Origin: Actinomycetota bacterium
GTDB taxonomy: Bacteria; Actinomycetota; Thermoleophilia; Gaiellales; Gaiellaceae
NCBI GenBank assembly: GCA_005885565.1
Contig: VAXK01000216.1
Coordinates: 1-16,536, forward strand
DNA length: 16,536 nucleotides
Direction of reading: 5' to 3'
Under the pieces are notes generated by a model that was not told where the DNA came from, did no database searches, and saw nothing but the letters and a program-made list of their open reading frames with translations. A program made the position numbers and the translations under genes. Numbering within the stretch: position 1 is the stretch's first letter; each line of letters opens with the position of its first letter. Below, one piece after another: positions 13,445-16,536 of this stretch.

Positions 13445-14284
13445 GTGACCGTCGCTCGCACGTTCTGCGGCTTTCTTGCCGCGGCGTCGCTCGTGGCGGT
13501 GGTGGGTTGCGAGGCTGACAAGACCCCAAGACGAGAGGGCGCAGGCTTCACCGGAGCGGCCCGCGCGTCCCTCGTCCCTTCGGCAGCCCAGGCTCTTCGG
13601 ACCTGCGTCGACCGGTGGAACCAGGCAAACATGCTCCACTGGGGCCCTGCGTTGGTGAACGTCTCGGTTCGGCGGCTCGACGCGAGCCAGTTGGCCGAGG
13701 TAGGGCTGCGGAATCCGGCGCTGCGACGCTGCGTCGTCTCCCTGGCACTCGAATATCGGGCGGATCCGAGCACCGGATGCGACGGCGGGCCTCCGGTTCC
13801 GCGACGCCACGGACTCTGCCTCAACCCCGAGACCTACAACTGCGTGATCGATCGTTTCGGCGCCTACGGCTGCCCTTCGAATGCCGACACGGCACACACG
13901 CTGCTGAGGAACAAGAACGCCACCACGGACAAGCGCGGCGTCTTGAAGCTCGACGTCCCCCTCAGGGGCACGCACCGGACGCCGCTCCTCGCGTGGCAGC
14001 GGCGCTACCCGCACACCGACGGCTGGATCGAGCCCTGGACGAAGACGGGCATGCTCCGTGCCGGCCTGAGGTTGACCGGCAACTACCGTGGCTCCTGTTT
14101 CCGCGGCTCCTACGAGGCGCCGGCGAAGACGGCTGGTCGCTGCCTCCCGCTCGACGGCACAGGGATCTACGACCCGTGCTTTCCGCGACGCGCCCGCTGG
14201 GGGCACCGCGGCACGGTTGTCGCCTGCGGTTCGTGGCCCGGAGGGACGACCTTCGGCCGCTTCGTGATCACGAAGCTGCGCTGA
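13445..14284 (+). CDS. putative Cys-rich lipoprotein, function unknown
   Basis: The 279-residue product begins with a lipoprotein signal: basic residue, hydrophobic run LAAASLVAVV, then VVGC with the lipobox cysteine at 22. Ten further cysteines (54, 96, 112, 125, 133, 143, 218, 233, 245, 261) are spread along the mature part. This even number fits five disulfides in an extracytoplasmic protein. RTCVDRWNQANMLHWG (52-67) looks like a conserved core, and the C-terminus ends in a Cys-containing YDPCFP and VVACGSWPGG. The start is GTG at 13445. The gene lies 17 bp after the zinc-ribbon gene and 23 bp before fumC. I recognise no catalytic motif. It is probably anchored on the outside of the membrane. 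Confidence 0.8.
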   Translation: MTVARTFCGFLAAASLVAVVGCEADKTPRREGAGFTGAARASLVPSAAQALRTCVDRWNQANMLHWGPALVNVSVRRLDASQLAEVGLRNPALRRCVVSLALEYRADPSTGCDGGPPVPRRHGLCLNPETYNCVIDRFGAYGCPSNADTAHTLLRNKNATTDKRGVLKLDVPLRGTHRTPLLAWQRRYPHTDGWIEPWTKTGMLRAGLRLTGNYRGSCFRGSYEAPAKTAGRCLPLDGTGIYDPCFPRRARWGHRGTVVACGSWPGGTTFGRFVITKLR

Positions 14285-14294
14285 AGCGGCGAGA

Positions 14295-14300
14295 TAGACT
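14295..14300 (+). promoter_or_regulatory. probable -10 box of a leaderless promoter (fumC)
   Basis: TAGACT fits TANNNT and ends exactly 7 nt before the fumC GTG at 14308, the same geometry as at the Fe-S carrier gene. No Shine-Dalgarno precedes the GTG. The box lies in the 23-bp gap after the lipoprotein gene. Confidence 0.55.
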
Positions 14301-14307
14301 CGGCCGG

Positions 14308-15639
14308 GTGCGAAGCATCTCCCGCGACGCTCTGTGGGGCGCGGAGACGGACAAGGCGGTGGCCAACTTCCCTGTCTCGGGCGAGCCGATCCCGGCGGCG
14401 GTCGCGCGCTGGCTCGGCCGCATCAAGGCCGCCGCCGCACGCGTCAACGCCGAGCTCGGCCTGCTCGAGACCGAGAAGGCGGAGCGGATCGCGGCGGCCG
14501 CGGACCGCGTGGCGGGCGGCGAGCTCGACGACCAGTTCCCGATCGACGTCTTCCAGACGGGCTCGGGGACTTCCTCGAACATGAACGCGAACGAGGTGAT
14601 CGCGAGCCTGGCCGGCGAGGACGTGCACCCGAACGACGACGTCAACCTGGGCCAGTCCTCGAACGACGTGTTCCCCTCGGCCGTGCACCTCGCCGCCCTG
14701 GACGAGCTCGTGAACGACGTGCTGCCGGCGCTCGCGCGGCTCGCGGACTCGCTCCAGGCGAAGGCCGCCGAGCTCGACGACGTCGTCAAGTCGGGCCGCA
14801 CGCACCTGATGGACGCCGTCCCGGTCACGCTCGGCCAGGAGTTCTCGGGCTACGCGGCGCAGGTACGGCAGGGCTACGAGCGCGTCGGCTCGACGCTCGA
14901 GCGGCTCGGCCGGATCCCCCTCGGCGGCACGGCGGTCGGCACCGGCCTGAACACGCACCCCGAGTTCGCCGCTCGCGTGCGCGCGCGTCTCGCAGGAGAG
15001 ACCGGGCTCCTGATCTCGGCGCCCGCCGACCCGTTCGAGGCCCAGGCGGCGCGGGACGCGCTCGTCGAGGCCTCCGGCGCGCTGAAGACCGTCGCCGTCT
15101 CGCTGACGAAGATCGCGAACGACCTGCGGCTGATGGCGTCGGGCCCGCGCGCGGGCCTCGCCGAGATCACGCTGCCCGAGCTCCAGAAGGGGAGCTCGAT
15201 CATGCCCGGCAAGGTCAATCCGGTGATCCCGGAGGTCGTGACGCAGGTCGCGGCCCAGGTGATCGGAAACGACGCCGCGATCACGGTCGGCGGAATGCAG
15301 GGCCACCTCGAGCTGAACGTCTTCGTGCCCATGCTCGCCCGCAACCTCCTCCATTCGACCAAGCTCCTGGCCAGCGCCTCGCGCCTCCTCGCCGAGCGGT
15401 GCGTCGACGGGATCGAGGCGAACCGCGAGACCTGCGAGCGCTACGCCGAGCTGACCCTGTCGGCGGCGACGGCGCTCAACCCCTACATCGGCTACGACCG
15501 CGCGACCGAGATCGTGAAAGCAGCAGCGCGGTCAGGGCGTCCGCTGCGCGAGGTCGCGCGCGAGGCCGGCGTCGACGACGAGACCCTCGACCGCGCGCTC
15601 GACTACCGCGCGATGGCGAAGCCGCATCAGAATCCCTAG
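14308..15639 (+). CDS. fumC: fumarate hydratase class II
   Basis: This 443-residue enzyme interconverts fumarate and malate in the TCA cycle as a cytoplasmic homotetramer without an Fe-S cluster. Motifs are FPIDVFQTGSGTSSNMNANE (77-96), HPNDDVNLGQSSND (107-120), SGRTHLMDAVPVTLGQE (162-178), GGTAVGTGLNTHPEF (206-220) and the superfamily signature GSSIMPGKVNP (295-305). H166 in the RTHL motif corresponds to the catalytic His of FumC; aspartase has Gln there, so fumarase is preferred even though the segment around LPELQ looks aspartase-like. Overall it reads close to mycobacterial FumC. It is slightly shorter than E. coli FumC (467) at the N-terminus. The start is GTG at 14308, supported by a TANNNT box 7 nt upstream. 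The stop overlaps that of the convergent gene. Confidence 0.95.
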   Translation: MRSISRDALWGAETDKAVANFPVSGEPIPAAVARWLGRIKAAAARVNAELGLLETEKAERIAAAADRVAGGELDDQFPIDVFQTGSGTSSNMNANEVIASLAGEDVHPNDDVNLGQSSNDVFPSAVHLAALDELVNDVLPALARLADSLQAKAAELDDVVKSGRTHLMDAVPVTLGQEFSGYAAQVRQGYERVGSTLERLGRIPLGGTAVGTGLNTHPEFAARVRARLAGETGLLISAPADPFEAQAARDALVEASGALKTVAVSLTKIANDLRLMASGPRAGLAEITLPELQKGSSIMPGKVNPVIPEVVTQVAAQVIGNDAAITVGGMQGHLELNVFVPMLARNLLHSTKLLASASRLLAERCVDGIEANRETCERYAELTLSAATALNPYIGYDRATEIVKAAARSGRPLREVAREAGVDDETLDRALDYRAMAKPHQNP

Positions 15640-15971
15640 GGCGGCGGGCACTCGGTCGGCGGGCGCTTGAAGATCGCCCTGCTGCCCCGGCTCCCGACCG
15701 CGACCGCCGAGAAGGCGGCGCACGGGTCCGACCGAACGTCGTCGAAGCGGACGACGAACGCGCCGCGGAGGCCGGCCGCTACGCGCTTGACCACGCGCTC
15801 GCCTGCGTAGACAGCGACACGCACGCGCTCGCGGGGCTGGAAGCCCGTCCCCTTGAAGGCGACGGGTTCGGCGTCGAGCAGCCGAAGCCGGGGATGCGCC
15901 GTCGCAGCGCCGCCTCCGGCCACGCTCGCCAGGGCGTAGAGGACGGCGAAGACGACGAGCCAACGTCTCAT
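15636..15971 (-). CDS. small secreted protein with Ig-like/beta fold, function unknown
   Basis: This 111-residue product has a signal peptide (MRRWLVVFAVLYALASVAGG) with a probable cleavage after ATA at residue 25. The mature part is a short beta-rich domain containing VAFKGTGFQPRERVRVAVYA, a pattern common in Ig-like extracellular modules, and two cysteines (C84, C108) that could pair. ATG 15971 is preferred over the upstream in-frame ATG at 16007 because it gives a clean signal peptide and has GGAG 7 nt upstream. It converges on fumC, and both TAG stops lie in one CTAG (15636-15639). I do not recognise a named family. Confidence 0.75.
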   Translation of the reverse strand: MRRWLVVFAVLYALASVAGGGAATAHPRLRLLDAEPVAFKGTGFQPRERVRVAVYAGERVVKRVAAGLRGAFVVRFDDVRSDPCAAFSAVAVGSRGSRAIFKRPPTECPPP

Positions 15972-16011
15972 GGGCTGGCTCCAGTATGCCTGCGCGTCCA
16001 GCGCCACACTC

Positions 16012-16017
16012 TTGACA
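16012..16017 (+). promoter_or_regulatory. candidate -35 box upstream of the right-edge secreted gene
   Basis: This is a perfect TTGACA. A -10 partner is weak: CATATA at 16036-16041 (18-nt spacing) or TATACC at 16038-16043 (20-nt). If used, the transcript would start near 16048, leaving a leader of about 60 nt that contains the hairpin at 16056-16076. Confidence 0.45.
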
Positions 16018-16055
16018 AAGCTGATTCATCCTGCGCATATACCGGGTTGTACATG

Positions 16056-16081
16056 GGGAGCCCGTAGGGGGCTCCCGTTTT
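16056..16081 (+). terminator. terminator-like hairpin in a probable 5' leader
   Basis: The arms GGGAGCCC (16056-16063) and GGGCTCCC (16069-16076) pair perfectly over 8 bp around the loop GTAGG, and the sequence GTTTT follows. This looks like an intrinsic terminator with a short U-tract. It lies between a TTGACA box and the start at 16107, over 400 bp from the nearest upstream plus-strand gene (fumC). It may therefore act as an attenuator or a protective 5' structure rather than as an ordinary gene end. Confidence 0.55.
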
Positions 16082-16106
16082 GCGCAAGGGGAGGGGTAAC
16101 TTGAGA

Positions 16107-16536
16107 ATGAGCATCTTCCGACGGCTCGGCCTTGCTGTCGTCGCCGTCGCCGCGCTCGCCGTGTGGCTCGCTTCGGGCGCCTCGGCGGACTCGCGGCAGA
16201 TTCCGGTCGCGGGCACGGGCACGCCCCAGACGGAGGCGTTCACGCCCTCCGGCTCGGGCGACGCCACGAACGAGGAGTTCGCTGGCGAGGCCGACGGCGA
16301 AGCGTCGCCTGATCCGTATAGCGGCAACATCGTCGACCGCAGCCTGTCGGCCGGCGGCGTCTCGACCGGCGTGCCCACGACGACCGGGAAGAAGGCCAAG
16401 TCCAATCCGGCATTCGTCTCCGGCTTCGAGGGCCTGAACCACTACCAGCAGCGCTACTCGCGCGGCGGGAACCAGTTCTCCGTCGAGCCGCCCGACCAGG
16501 GCATGTGCGCCGGAAACGGCTACGTGGTCGAGGCCG
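16107..16536 (+). CDS. secreted protein, N-terminal fragment (runs off right edge)
   Basis: This open frame has no stop before the window ends, giving 143 residues. A signal peptide (MSIFRRLGLAVVAVAALAVW, then LASGASA) has a likely cleavage after residue 27. A low-complexity linker rich in Thr, Gly, Ser, Asp and Glu follows to about residue 100. A folded region then begins with FVSGFEGLNHYQQRYSRGG and SVEPPDQGMCAGNGYVVEA, which looks conserved, but I cannot name the family. The start is ATG 16107; an in-frame TTG at 16101 lies nearer to the GGGGAGGGG ribosome-site sequence and is a fair alternative. Probably a large cell-surface or extracellular protein. Confidence 0.75.
   Translation, partial: MSIFRRLGLAVVAVAALAVWLASGASADSRQIPVAGTGTPQTEAFTPSGSGDATNEEFAGEADGEASPDPYSGNIVDRSLSAGGVSTGVPTTTGKKAKSNPAFVSGFEGLNHYQQRYSRGGNQFSVEPPDQGMCAGNGYVVEA

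Noticed and set aside
14308..15639. Aspartate ammonia-lyase
   Set aside because: H166 in the RTHL motif is the fumarase residue where aspartase has Gln, and the sequence follows actinobacterial FumC throughout.
1..16536. CRISPR array, tRNA/rRNA, insertion sequence, phage, toxin-antitoxin or defence genes
   Set aside because: I looked for repeated spacers, transposase motifs, inverted terminal repeats and RNA gene signatures and saw none.

Overview
This is a GC-rich window (by eye close to 70% G+C) from a high-GC bacterium. The best guess is a deep-branching actinobacterium of the Thermoleophilia/Gaiellales type. The reasons are the fumarase, whose sequence runs close to mycobacterial FumC, the abundance of GTG/TTG starts, several apparently leaderless promoters of the TANNNT-N7-start type, and small secreted or lipid-anchored proteins of a kind I associate with actinobacterial genomes. 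The phylum is inferred; no rRNA or tRNA is present to fix it.

Positions 1-9988 (minus strand) hold most of a respiratory complex I operon in the canonical order nuoA-B-C-D-E-F-G-H-I-J-K-L, read from right to left. nuoL runs off the left edge, and nuoM/nuoN would be expected beyond it. Genes overlap or abut almost everywhere, often by the 4-bp NTGA arrangement, and nine of twelve start at GTG or TTG. The one real gap is 178 bp between nuoF and nuoG. It holds a pair of imperfect direct repeats exactly 100 bp apart, each with a 15-bp palindrome, and a further 14-bp palindrome between them. Ligands for the expected Fe-S clusters are visible in NuoB, E, F, G and I, including the optional N7 cluster in NuoG.

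Positions 9989-10142 are a divergent promoter region. Rightwards lie an A-type Fe-S carrier (ErpA/IscA family) and a four-helix membrane protein that looks like DUF6220. Next come a convergent small beta-rich protein, a thioredoxin-reductase-like ferredoxin-NADP+ reductase, a secreted protein with an Ala-rich segment and a short collagen-like linker, a 56-residue zinc-ribbon protein, a Cys-rich lipoprotein, and class II fumarase (fumC). A small secreted protein converges on fumC. The N-terminus of a larger secreted protein runs off the right edge, preceded by a TTGACA box and a terminator-like hairpin in its probable leader.

The recognisable genes form an energy-metabolism neighbourhood. Complex I oxidises NADH, the A-type carrier can deliver the clusters it needs, the flavoprotein reductase links ferredoxin to NADP(H), and fumarase belongs to the TCA cycle that feeds NADH. 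I found no CRISPR array, insertion sequence, phage gene, toxin-antitoxin pair or defence module, and I do not claim a new system. The items most worth checking are the nuoF-nuoG repeat element, the leader hairpin at 16056-16080, and the uncharacterised small proteins.
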